A stretch of 64,000 bases of DNA from Poa pratensis (Eukaryota; Streptophyta; Magnoliopsida; Poales; Poaceae): positions 21,508,359 to 21,572,358 of the forward strand of contig CAMZMU010000107.1 of NCBI GenBank assembly GCA_947311845.1. The letters are read 5' to 3'. Shown here one piece after another: positions 12,571 to 24,148 of this stretch (positions are counted from its first letter, which is position 1; every line of letters begins with the position of its first letter). Below the pieces are notes generated by a model. The model saw only the letters and a list, made by a program, of their open reading frames with translations, did not search any database and had not been told where the DNA came from. The position numbers and the translations under genes were made by a program.

Positions 12571-12774
12571 TAAGAGAGTGGTAGAGTGGATCAGGAGAGC
12601 GGTATCCATGCTAAAATTGAAAGAGTAAGTGCATAAGTGCTCGGTGCACGAAGCGTTATTGTATAGGACTTGATAACACCACGTTATGTTATTTAGGGTC
12701 TAATTCTGATTCATATGATTTTCATAAAAAAAGAGGAATAGCATTTTTGGAATAAAAAAAGGTTATGTGGCTTT

Positions 12775-14993
12775 TGATGTCTACGCACGCTTCTATTCTT
12801 GTAGACAGTGTTGGACCTCCAAGTGCAGAGGTTTGTAGAACAGCAGCAATTTTTTCTTAAGTGAGTAAACCAAGGTTTATCGAACTTAGGGAGGTAGAGG
12901 TCAAAGATATCCCTCTCAATCAACCCTGCAATTAAGATACAAGAATTCTCTTGTGTCCCCAACACACCCAATACACTTGTCAGGTGTATAGGTGCACTAG
13001 TTCGGTGAAGAGATAGTGAAATATAAGTGATATGGATAATTACAAGTGGTAATTGCAATCTATAGTAAAAATAGCAGCGAGCGAACATGCAGCAGAACCG
13101 AGAGTAAACGGTGTTTCGATGCTTGGAAACAAGGCCTAGGAATCATACTTTCACTAGTGGTCACTCCCAACAATAATAACATAACTGAACACATATAAAT
13201 ACTTCCTCTTCAATATGCAACTTAGATGCTACTCTGAATTATTCTCATGTTGGATAACGAACACTATTACCACTGCGGCTATAAAAGCACACCTTAAAGT
13301 TTGTATTCCACATCTAGGGCACCCCACGCTGTAACTATGAGCACCCTAAAATAGTACTAAACAAATATCACAATTTTATAGTGACATCCAACACAAGAAC
13401 AACTCATGATAAGTATCCCTCTAATTTATTATCCAGTAGAGTCACACACGCCACCCGCACTGTCACCATGGTATTGTGTTGCCAACGGTGACTCCGGAAA
13501 TTATACTAGATAAAACCAATTGAGTAGCATATCCATAACATAATGAAGGGGAAACATCTATGAATTCAACTAGATTATAATGCTCATGATCACATAAAGA
13601 TCACACCATGGGAGAGAGAGATAAACCACATAGCTACCGGTAGAGCCCTCAGCATCGATGAATAACTACTCCCTCCTCATCATGGGAAGCAGCGATGACG
13701 ATGAAGATGTGTCGTGGGGTAGATAACACGGCAGATGTTACACGAGGTAACTTGAGATTGAGGGCAAGGCGACTCTGGTGTTCAGGAGATGGTCTAGCTC
13801 TACGGGGGAGAAGATATTTTTTACCCAGGTTCAGGTCCCTCGGAGGAGGATCCCTACGTCCTGCTATAAATCACTATATGGTCACAGATTACATGATGCG
13901 CCAATGGCGATCGCCGGGTTTGGATGACTCCGGCGTGGGAAATCTCTCTTCTGAACTTTCTCTATTTTCTCTATCTTATTCGGCTTGAGACCTCTCTCTC
14001 GAATCTCTCTATCTATGACCTAGGAGCCTGCTTATATAGATGGCCAGGTCTCCTAGTCGTACAAGGTAAAAACTGGGTTATACCCGAAATAAGAGTCCTA
14101 GTCTAGGTCCTTCGTGATCTCCAAGTCTTGAGTCTCCAACTTGTACAAGGATTCCGGGTCTTCCAGAATCTTCCTTCTATGCATCTTTCGAGACCCCTCC
14201 TGGTGCCAGGTTGTCCTGAAACCGGGTCTGCCTCCTAAAACCGGATCTGCCTCCTGGCCGGGTCTGACTCATGAAACCGGGTCTGCCTCCTTGCCGGGTC
14301 ATCCTCCTTGCCGGGTCATCTCCTTGCCGGGTCATCTCCTTGGCCGGGTCTGAATGAGCCTGCTGGCCCAAGTGTAACCCAGCCCATGTGGGGTGTGAGG
14401 TAACCTAGCCAGGCCTCCTGCCTGACGGGTTACGCTTCGCTCTTCATGGGCATACCGGGTTATGATTCCCCCATCAAGATGGCTCCGGGGCACTTCCCCG
14501 TCCCGGCAGGGTGCCGGAATAGAGACTTCTGTCCCCCGAATTAGGGTTTCGGATGGCGGCAGAGCTTGGAGTCGTATTTGGGAAAATCCTTCGGGGGTCG
14601 GGAGTTTTATGTCAGGGACAATATATAGTCCGAAGGGCGGCGCGAGACGATGCACGAGGCGGCGAGATGACACCTCGGCGCCACCCCCTCCCAGCCGTGC
14701 CCAGGTGCTATCTGGTGGCTGTGGGCCTCCTCTGGACTCGTCCTTCTGGCCCACGGAGTCTTCTGGCGAAATAGAATTTCTGTAATTTTTCCAAATTTTT
14801 CTGAGCACTTTCATTTTTGGACCTTATCTGCAATGCACAGACAAAATAAACAGAAACTGGCACTGTCGCATCTTGTTAATAGGCTAGTTCCAGAAAATGC
14901 ATAATAGTGATATATAATGCAAATAAAACATGTGACATTGATATAAAACAAGCATGAAACATAAAAAATTATAGATACGTTTGAGACGTATCA
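12775..14993 (-). repeat. 3' LTR of the Gypsy-type element, holding a nested solo LTR
   Basis: Matches 18544-19967 over its length except for the 767-bp insertion at 13710-14476 and small indels near 14790. Ends are tgatg (left) and tatca (right) on the plus strand. Confidence 0.93.
13710..14476 (-). mobile_element. Solo LTR (767 bp) nested in the Gypsy LTR, TSD AGATG
   Basis: 5-bp duplication agatg at 13705-13709 and 14477-14481. Termini on the plus strand are TGTCGTGGGG and CCCCCATCA. The uninterrupted sequence is seen in the sister LTR near 19470 (gatgaagatggctc), which proves the insertion. A minus-strand TATA box (ctatataagc) near 14030 sets the orientation. No interior sequence is present, so it is a solo LTR. 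Confidence 0.93.
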
Positions 14994-15007
14994 GCATCCC
15001 CAAGCTT
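14994..15007 (-). other. Polypurine tract of the Gypsy-type element
   Basis: Minus strand reads aagcttggggatgc directly before the 3' LTR, the position of the plus-strand primer. Confidence 0.7.
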
Positions 15008-17739
15008 AGTTCCTACTCGTCCTCGAGTAGGTAAATGACACAAAGATAATTTTTGAGTGACATGCTACTAACATAATCTTGATCATATAGTAATGTAAAG
15101 CATATGAACTGAATGAAGTGATCCAAGACAATTGTCTATAGTTTGCTAAAAAGTAAACAAAGAGTAAACATAACATATCATACAATATTTTCATGGATAG
15201 TACTTTGGAGACATGAGCTATGAGAATTTGCATAAGAGTTAGCTCACCAAGCAACATTTTCAAATCAAAAGTGTTTGACCAACACAAAGGAAATTTAAGT
15301 TTCAGCATTTGCTTCAACTTTCAACTTATTTATCTCATGGATAATGTCAAACAGTAGCATAATAAGTCTAATATGCTAACATATAACAATTCTTGTACCA
15401 AGGTTGACACTAGTGTTTGCTTGTGGAGAATAGAAAGAAGTAGGAAAACTGACTCAACATAAAAGTAAAAGAAAGGCCCTTCGCAGAGGGAAGCAGGGAT
15501 TAAATCATGTGCTAGAGCTTTTTAGTTTTTGAAATCATATAGAGAGTAAAAATATATTTTGAGAGGTGCATGTTAATTGTCAACGAATGGTAGCAAACAA
15601 TACAGTATTACCCATGCCAACCAGACTTTTTAAGAGCGGCTCCCATGAGGAACGTTATTTCTGCAGCAAGCAGATCATTCCTCTATCTCTTTGGTTTACA
15701 CATGCAGATGTTTGACCGAATGCTCAGTTAACAAAATGTGAAGAAGTTTATGATGAAAGTTGTAAATTAAGGGGCTGGGCCCCGTTGCCAGCTCTTTTTG
15801 CAAAATTATAGATAAGCAGATGTAAGCTGCTAGTCTGGAGTAAAGTCTGATTGACAAGTGTAATAAAGATAATCCACTACTTCCTCATGAGCTAGTAAAC
15901 AGAGACACAAATAAGGAGTAGTAACAATTTTGAATAATTTAAAGGTAGCACATGAAAATTTTACTTGGAGTGGCGCGGAAATACCACATATAGGTAGGTA
16001 TGGTGGACACAGATGGCATGGATTTTGGCTCAGGGTTTTGGATGCACGAGAAGCATTCCCTCTCAGTACAGAGTTTAGGCTAGCAAGGTTATTTAAGCAA
16101 ACACATAACGTCAACCGGTACAAAAAGAACCATATGATGAACATAAGAGAAAAATTATAAGACTCCACACTGTCTTCCTTGTTAACCGAAACATCCTTTT
16201 AATAGAAATATCTAGACTTTGGAACTACCAATTATGACAAACCAAATAACTTCAAGCTTTAACGGTAGTTCTTCATTAATGAGCCTTTACTTACATGATA
16301 CACAAGTTTAAACATTACTTACTTGATAACTCAAAACAATTGAAAAGCATCAAGTTATCAAGACAAATGATCTACAAGACCGTGTAAGTTTTTCTTTATA
16401 CCATTACCACATGCATAGCATTTTCTGTTCCAACCAAACACCAATCAACTTATTTAACAACTCTCCAAACAAATATAAGTGAGGCAAGAGAGTACTTTCT
16501 ACAAAAGAACTAATAGCTCTGACAAGAGATACATGCAAAACAAGAGCTAAAAGCATAGCAGCGCTAGACAAGAATACTCAACAAGTATAAGTGAAGAATA
16601 GAAGTATTCTAATGAAAAAGCGGAGCGTGTCTCTCTCCCAAACAAGAATGCTATGATCAAGCATTGTAGTGACCAGAGAACAAAATAAAAACAAAACTGA
16701 AAATAAAACACACAAGACGCTCCAAGAATAGCACATAGTATGTGAAGAAATAAAAATATAGTCTCACTAGAGATGACCTGATAATTTGTCGATGAAGAAG
16801 GGGATGCCTTGGGCATCCCCAAGCTTAGACGCTTGAGTCTTCTTGAAATATGTTGGGGAGATCCAGGGGAGCCTCCCCAAGCTTAAGCTCTTCACTCTTC
16901 TTGATCTTATTTTATCACCCTTCTCTCTTAATACTTGAAAACTTCCTTCACACCAAACTCAGAATAAACTTCATTAGAGGGTTAGTGCATCAAATCATAA
17001 TCTCACTTGGTTCTGTAAAGACAATTATAAGCATCATTTTAAACATTAGCTACTGTTTACTAGCCTTATGTGAAGCTCTTTTAAAGAATTTCACTTAACA
17101 CTTGTAAAAGAGAGAATGCAAAACTAGACAGAATCTGTCAAAACCAGAACAGTCCTAAAGACGAATTTTTTCGAGGCACTTACGTCGCTCAAATCAGAAA
17201 ACTCTGAACTAAGAAAGATAGGTAAAAAGTTCAGGATTCTGCAAAAACAGATTAAAATAATGTTCTGTGATTTTTCACGAATTTTTACCGTGAGGTACAG
17301 AAATCTGTTTCTGGACAGCAACTAAACTTTTAGCATATCTTGCTATTAGAGGCTCTTCTTGGCACAACAAAACGAAAAATAAAAGATACAAATGAATTGT
17401 TACAGAAGTAAACAAGTTCCTTGACTCACAAAATAAAATAACAGAAAATAAAATGGGTTGCCTCCCATGAGCGCTTTTCTTTAAAGCCTTTTAGCTAGGC
17501 ATGATAATTATACTGATGCTCTCATAAGAATAAGAGTTGAATATAAGAGAGCATCAAGAAGCAAATATCAAACACATTTAAGTCTAACCCACTTCCTATG
17601 CAAAGGAATCTTGTAAGAAAACAAACTATTGAAGCACAAAGTGACTAGCATAGAAGGTAAAACAAGTGCAACTTCAAAAGTTTCAACATAAAGAGAGGAG
17701 ACTTAATATTATTGAGATATATGAAACTGTCTCCCTCTC
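15008..17739. other. Non-coding interior of the Gypsy-type element
   Basis: A-rich sequence with short ORFs only. I searched for RT (YxDD), integrase and protease motifs on both strands and found none. Confidence 0.7.
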
Positions 17740-18371
17740 TCATAATGACCAGTAGGTCTTGAAGCAACACAAGAGAAAGCTCAAAACTTTCATCATAAAG
17801 AAAGGAAATTTAATAACATGAAGATTTCTATAACCAGATTTTCCTCTCTCAAAATAATTTTCAGTGGCATCATGAATAGACTCAACAATATAGTTATCAC
17901 ATAAAGCATTCTTATCATGATCCACATGCATAAAAGTATCATTACTCTCCACATAAGCATAATCAATTTCATTAGTAATAGTGGGAGTAAAACTATCACA
18001 GCCATCATTGTAATCATCATAAATTGCAGGCATAGTATAATCATAATAAACTTCATCCTCCATAGTAGGTGGCACCAAAATACCACTATCATTATAATCA
18101 TCATAAATTGGAGGCAAAGTATCATCGAAGAAATTTTCTTCTCAAAGCTTGGGGGACTAAAAATATCATATTCATCAAAACCAGCTTCCCCAAGCTTAGA
18201 CTTTTCCATAGCATTAGCAATAATGATGTTCAAATAATTCATGCTAATAACATTGCTACTACTATTATGCAAACAAAGTTCCATAGGTTTTTTAATTTTC
18301 TCTTCAAACACATCATGTCCCAACTCAAGATAAATTTCATAGAGCTCTCTAATTTTGTTGTTGTTTTCCAT
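17740..18371 (-). pseudogene. Gag-like remnant of the non-autonomous Gypsy element
   Basis: The minus-strand ORF from 18371 reads MENNNKIRELYEIYLELGHD, then FEEKIKKPMELCLHN and MEKSKLGEAGFDEYDIFSPP, then changes frame into an acidic repeat PxIYDDYND (near 18115 and 18035). It lies directly after the primer site, in the gag position, but lacks capsid or zinc-knuckle motifs. The frame change near 18140 and later stops indicate decay. It is likely a leftover leader/gag segment; function unknown. Confidence 0.6.
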
Positions 18372-18520
18372 TAAGCCTAACTAGTGAAATAAAAACAAGA
18401 AGCAAAAAGATATAACTGCAGTATCTAAAGAAGATACCTTCAAGCACTCACACGCCGACAACAATGCTAGAAAATAGCTTAGTAGCCAGAGGATGTGAGT
18501 ACCGTTTACCTTACCTCCCT

Positions 18521-18533
18521 GGCAACGGCGCCA
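18521..18533 (-). other. Primer-binding site of the Gypsy-type element
   Basis: Minus strand TGGCGCCGTTGCC lies 10 bases inside the 5' LTR. This is the primer-site type used by Athila-like grass Gypsy elements. Confidence 0.85.
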
Positions 18534-18543
18534 GAAAAGAGCT

Positions 18544-19967
18544 TGATGTCTACGCACGCTTCTATTCTTGTAGACAGTGTTGGGGCTCCAAGTGCAGATG
18601 TTTGTAGAACAGGAACAAATTTCCCTTAATGAGTAACCCAAGGTTTATCGAACTCAGTGAGGTAGAGGTCAAAGATATCCCTCTCAAGCAACCCTGCAAT
18701 TAAGATATAAGAAGTCTCTTGTGTCCCCAACACACCCAATACACTTGTCAGGTGTATAGGTGCACTAGTTCGGTGAAGAGATAGTGAAATACAAGTGATA
18801 TGGATGATTACAAGTGGTAATTGCAATCTATAGTAAAAATGGCAGCGAGCGAACAGGCAGCAGAACTGATAGTAAACGGTGTTTCGATGCTTGGAAACAA
18901 GGCCTAGGAATCATAGTTTCACTAGTGGTCACTCCCAACAATAATAACATATACGAACACATAAATACTTCCTCTTCAATATGCAACTTAGATGCTACTC
19001 TGAATTATTCTCCTGTTGGATAACGAACACTATTACCACTGCGGCTATAAAAGTATACCTTAAAGTTTGTATTCCACATCTAGGGCACCCACGCTGTCAC
19101 TATGAGCACCCTAAAATAGTACTAAACAAATATCACAATTTTATAGTGACATCCAACACAAGAACAACTCATGGTAAGTATCCCTCTAATTTATTATCCA
19201 GTAGAGTCACACACGCCACCCGCACTGTCACCATGGTATTGTGTTGCCAACGGTGACTCCGGAAATTATACTAGAAAAAACCAATTGAGTAGCATATCCA
19301 TAACATAATGAAGGGGAAACATCTATGTATTCAACTAGATTACAATGCTCATGATCACATAAAGATCACACCATGGGAGAGAGAGAGATAAACCACATAG
19401 CTACCGGTAGAGCCCTCAGCCTCGATGAATAACTACTCTCTCCTCATCATGGGAAGCAGCGATGACGATGAAGATGGCTCTGGGGGCACTTCCCCGTCCC
19501 GGCAGGGTGCCGGAACAGAGACTTATGTTCCCGAATTAGGGTTTCGGATGGCGGCGGAGCTCAGAGTCGTATTTGTGAAAATCCTTCGGGGGTCGGGAGT
19601 TTTAGGTCAGGGGCAATATATAGTCCGAAGGGTGGTGCGAGACGATGCATGAGGCGGTGAGATGACACCTCGGCGCCACCCCCTCCCAGCTGTGGCCAGG
19701 TGTCATCTGGTGGCTGTGGGCCTCCTCTGGACTCGTCCTTCTGGCCCACGGAGTCTTCTGGCGAAATAGAATTTATGTGGACTTTCATTTTTGGACCTTA
19801 TCTGCAATGCACAGACAAAATAAACAGAAACTGGCACTGTGGCATCTTGTTAATAGGTTAGTTCCAGAAAATGCATAATAGTGATATATAATGCAAATAA
19901 AACATGTGACATTGATATGAAACAAGCATGAAATATCAAAAATTATAGATACATTTGAGACGTATCA
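18544..19967 (-). repeat. 5' LTR of the Gypsy-type element
   Basis: 1424 bp, TGAT...ATCA, near-identical to the partner LTR once the nested solo LTR is removed. It gives the empty-site sequence for that nested insertion. Confidence 0.93.
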
Positions 19968-19972
19968 GCTTT

Positions 19973-21714
19973 TCAATTTGTAGGAATTAGCTGTACATAA
20001 TTTATACAATAAAAATTGGTACCATATAAATTTAAGAGTGTGCCAAATTGTCAGTCGAATGATGATTAAGTTAGTTCTCAGTTAGATGTCGTCAGCAGAA
20101 CTTACTTTCTCAGACCTAGCATGGATTACAATGCAAATCTAACAATGTAAGATATTTTCTCAGTTGCAACCCCATTTGTAACTAAGAAAGTCTCAAATGC
20201 AACCTAACTTGCAACTCATAATTGCACGAAACACGTTGCAGATCAGATGGTGTAGGACTCGACTTAGCACTAACTTAACTCTCAGCTAGTGAGAACTAGC
20301 TAAACCGTAAATTTAAATTCCTAGGATTTGAATGGACATGATAGTATGCATATAAAAGACCCTTAGAGGTGACAAAAGCCTTCAAAATACGAAAAAAAGT
20401 TACCCAAATTTCTATATGTGCATAATGCATCTTTTTTTGTGAAGTCTCATTCTTTTGGAGTGGAAAATCTTACTTATGTTTCTTATTTAGGAATTAGGAT
20501 AATTCGTCTTTAAGTGACTATTTCTCAGCCGATATTTATAGTTGTTTGGTGAGGATATTCTTGTTTCTGCGCAATTACACAAATATTAATATTTTGATTA
20601 GATGGCTCTTAGGGTAGACTTTGAAATGATTTTTAATGTAGCATGTGAAATAGCAAAACTAAATTTAGTCTGAGCTAGAGGTGGGCAGATGGTCCGAGAT
20701 TGTTAATTGGACCTAACCAGGAGGCTTGTGGGCATGTCACGTCCAATAGCAGAAGGAGGAGAGGTTCCTGGTCGCGACGCATCAGCACTGGTGGGATTTT
20801 CTGATGATAGTGGCGGTTACACGACACCCGACAGAAATAGGCCAGTGAAGGGGCTCAGACAGGCCGCCACCCTCTGGAAAACCGATCGGCTCATCGCCAT
20901 CCCTATCAGTCGTTCGCTCGCGTTATGAAGTAGGGAGTGTCTTGCGCCGCCTGAAGGTCCGGCCATTGGGCCAGCCCGTTTAAGTCGCGTTTTTTCTCTC
21001 TTGTTTTTCCTTTTCTCTTTCTTTTCATTTAGTTATTAGTTTTCAAAATTGTTTAGATTTGAAAAAAAATCAGGATTTGAATATGTGAAGATTTAATAAC
21101 TTGTTAAAATTTAGAAAACATTCACATTTAAGAAGATTATAAAAATATTCATATTTGAAATTTGTTCAGTTGGGATTAAAAAAAATTTCAAAATCAAAAA
21201 TTGTTCAAATCTGAACATTTTTCAAAACAGATTTTTTTTAAATCCAAAAAAAGAAAGAAAAAAGAAAAGAAAACTGAAAAAAAAAGAAAAAGGAGAAAAA
21301 GAAAACAGAGAAAAGGAAAAAAGAAAAAAAAAAGGAAAAATCCGTTCAAAAGGCCGGCCCATCAGCAAATCTCTTCGGGCGGTATTTTGCGTCGCCAATG
21401 AGCGATATATAGGATTTCGCAATGGAGGCACCAAGGCCTACGAAAGGAAGGCCTTTTTCAGCCTTGGTCACCGTTGGTCGGGCTCGTTTGCTACTACATC
21501 ACCTCTCACAGTCTCACTCCGTTCAAAAAAAAAAAAAAAATCACCACTCGTCTTGCTGCTGTCGCAGCTGTGCATTCCTCGGCCACGGCCGGCGGTTCCA
21601 AAGCAGGTGGCCGGCAGCCTTTGCCCTGCCGCCTGTGCTGGAGCGTTGTTGAGCATGAACTACATGCATATACACTGTTAACACCAAACAGACTCTCCTA
21701 GTCTCCTGTAAAAA
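19973..21714. other. Unassigned interval with purine-rich tract
   Basis: No gene recognised. At 21240-21345 there is a strongly purine-rich, A-dominated tract. A GGCCGGCCC-type segment on each side (near 20957 and 21352) is loosely inverted, so a degraded DNA transposon with an AT-rich centre is possible. I could not define ends or a target duplication. Confidence 0.35.
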
Positions 21715-22251
21715 ATGCTCAAACAAATAGATATGTGCATAATTTGATGCTTAGACCAAGCGTGATCCTCTCTCAGAGAAAAAACTGTGGTAAGAACAGC
21801 AACCTGTAGTACAGCCATACCCTAATTGTTCTCAAGTCTGAGCAAATCGTCTCCTGATGCAGCAGCATGCAAAGCATTTCTATTTTCTCCGCACGTCTGC
21901 ACTACCGCATACGCCACTTCCTATGGCAATAACATCACCCTATATATCCGTTTCACTTTTCTTTTAGGGAATGCCCGTTTTACTTTGCAGTATATTAGCA
22001 CTGCAGTTGTTCAGTTATTACCTCACGTTGTGCGGACAGTGGAGACAGATTGTCTCCTAGTATCAAGCTTAGGACAGTGCTTACACACATCAATCATCAA
22101 TGCTCATTCTTAGTTGCATGTACGTGGAGCTAGCACTAATATACTTGCTTGCCGACAGTCCAGGTTATCACTAACTCAAGCATTGCACGCTGATTAGTGA
22201 TTACTCTCCTCGCACTGCGCGATCTATAATGTGGATGGTCACACAACTACG

Positions 22252-24148
22252 ATGTGCCCAGCGGCGGCCAAGCCTACTGAACTCAAGTGGTACGGGTTTG
22301 CAATCCCGGGAGGTGACTTCTATGCTTTTGAATGCCCAGAGGAGGCGGAATCTAGCAGGATAACTCAGCATTTGTGCTTGCTGATGACCCTAAGGCCTCT
22401 GAAGAAGTGATCGATGCGGGCTTCAAAAAGCTCATCAACGAATCGTGGGACTTCCAAGTCAGAAAGGTGGTGATTCCGACTACGCGGTCACCTTCCCCAA
22501 GAGCGACAGTCTCAGGTTTTGCAAGAACGCCGCCGGCCTTACCCTTCCTGTCAGCAAGATTAGTGTGGTGGTTGTTGAGGCAAGGCCATCGCCTCCCTCG
22601 GTGGGCAAGCTCCAGTCTGCATGGGTTCGTCTGTTTGGCCTACCCTCTGCCCTGCTCTCTGAAACCAAGCTGACGGTAGCCATGGTCCTGATTGGGAAGC
22701 CTCTGAAGGTGGATGAGCTGTCGATTCACAAGGAAGAATCTGTTCTGATGCAGGTCCTTTGCCCAGCGCCGGCAAAACTGCGCACGACAGTCAACATCTC
22801 GGTCAATGGAGAGATTTTCGCCATCAAAGTTATGCCAGACCTGGGGAAGAAGCCTTCTGGATCGTTTCCTCCCCCTTCCTGCCTCCCGATGACAAAGATG
22901 ATCAGGCTAAGGACGATGGCAATGAGACTGAAGACCAAGATGCTAGGGAGAGCCACTGGAAGCATAAGAAGTCCAAGTGTGCTGAGAAATCCCTCCCGCC
23001 AAAGGCAAATGGTGGCAACCAAGACAAGGGGGATCGCAAGTTACTTACTCCAAGCACTGCAAGAAGCCGGGTTCAAGACCAAGAAGGGCTCAGCTAGTAA
23101 AAGTGGCAGTGTGCCGCTTTCTGAGAAGCCTACTACTCTCTCGCCTGCTGCGGGCTCTGCCCCGCCCCGCATCCACCTCAATCAATATGGCTCCAACTTG
23201 GAGACATTCGGCTCTTTGATGACTAAATTCGCTGAGACCATCTGTGCCTCGCCCCAACAGCAGTCAGTGCCGCTCTCAAACAACGCACCGGCCTCACCTT
23301 CGCTGCTCCCAACCTCCCCAGAGGAGGGTGAACGTGTGCTCATCCCTTCTCCCTGCAAGTTGTCGCAAGCTGAGAGGAAAGAAGCTGGCTGGGAGAGCCT
23401 CACGGCTTCGGTCTCAGACAAGGAAGTGCTGGCTGTTAAGTTTCTGAGGATGCAAAAGGATGGCCTCTCCTCCCCGTCTCAGGGCTCTGCAGTGCCGGCT
23501 GCCAACCTCCTGGGTGATGTCAGTGTGACACACCCAAAGGCACCGCGCTCTATGTCGCTGGATGCGACCCTGCTTTCGCCCACCAAAACCGCCACGATCT
23601 CATCCAGGAACTCCAAGGCGAATGAAGTTTCTTCTTCCAAGACGCCATCGACTCCATCCTCGGGCCAGCGACGCAGCTGCGGGGGCAAAGGAGACAATGT
23701 GGAGCCGATCTTCCAGAAGGCCATGCGCAGGACTGCGGAGAAGAAAGGTACACGCTCCCCAAATCCTGCCTTTGCTCTCTTCCCTAAACTTTCAGATGTG
23801 CATTTTCTTGTAGTAGCCTCGTCCTGTAACCTTATCTTGGAACCCTCTCTGGAAAATGAATCGGAACTGCTGAGCCTTGTTAGAGTCAAAGAACTAGCGC
23901 AAGCCGAGCTTGCGGCAGCGGCTACAGCTAAACCCTTGGCAACTAATTCCACACCTGTAGCTGGGTCCAGCGCCAATGCGGCGCGTCCTCCTACGTTTCC
24001 GGAGCCTAGTGATGACTCTGACGACATTCCTTTGAGTGTTCTAGGGGCCCGCGCTAAACGCATGTCCCCAAAAAAGGCAGTGGCCTTTAAACGCTCGCTA
24101 AGAGATACGCCAGCTCGACAAGCACGAGCTTCCTCCCTCAAATCCTAA
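22252..24148 (+). pseudogene. LINE ORF1 (DUF4283-like RNA-binding Gag)
   Basis: Starts MCPAAAKPTELKWYGFAIPG at 22252. The frame shifts near 22363 (to FVLADDPKASEEVIDAGFKK) and near 22470 (to GDSDYAVTFPKSDSLRF). From there it is open for about 560 codons to the TAA at 24146-24148. The N-terminal third, with VVVVEARPSPPSVGKLQSAW and VRLFGLPSALLSE, has the look of the DUF4283-type domain of plant LINE ORF1. The remainder is low-complexity Ser/Pro/Lys-rich, and I saw no CCHC knuckle. The long third segment suggests fairly recent decay. Its stop overlaps the start of ORF2. Confidence 0.7.

Larger units (their letters stand above)
12775..19967 (-). mobile_element. Complete non-autonomous Gypsy-type LTR retrotransposon, TSD GCTTT
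   Basis: Perfect 5-bp target duplication gcttt at 12770-12774 and 19968-19972. LTRs at 12775-14993 and 18544-19967 are near-identical, have TGAT...ATCA ends, and are in minus orientation (minus-strand LTR starts TGATACGTCTC). The primer site is at 18521-18533 and a purine tract at 14994-15007. The interior (14994-18543) has only a gag-like remnant and no protease, integrase or RT, so the element depended on a partner. The 12775 LTR is longer because a solo LTR of another family sits inside it. Confidence 0.95.

Noticed and set aside
21240..21345. Possible coding of the Lys-rich 66-aa ORF
   Set aside because: It is a translation of a purine-rich low-complexity tract.
23479..24141. 220-aa minus-strand ORF in the LINE
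   Set aside because: Antisense shadow of LINE ORF1.
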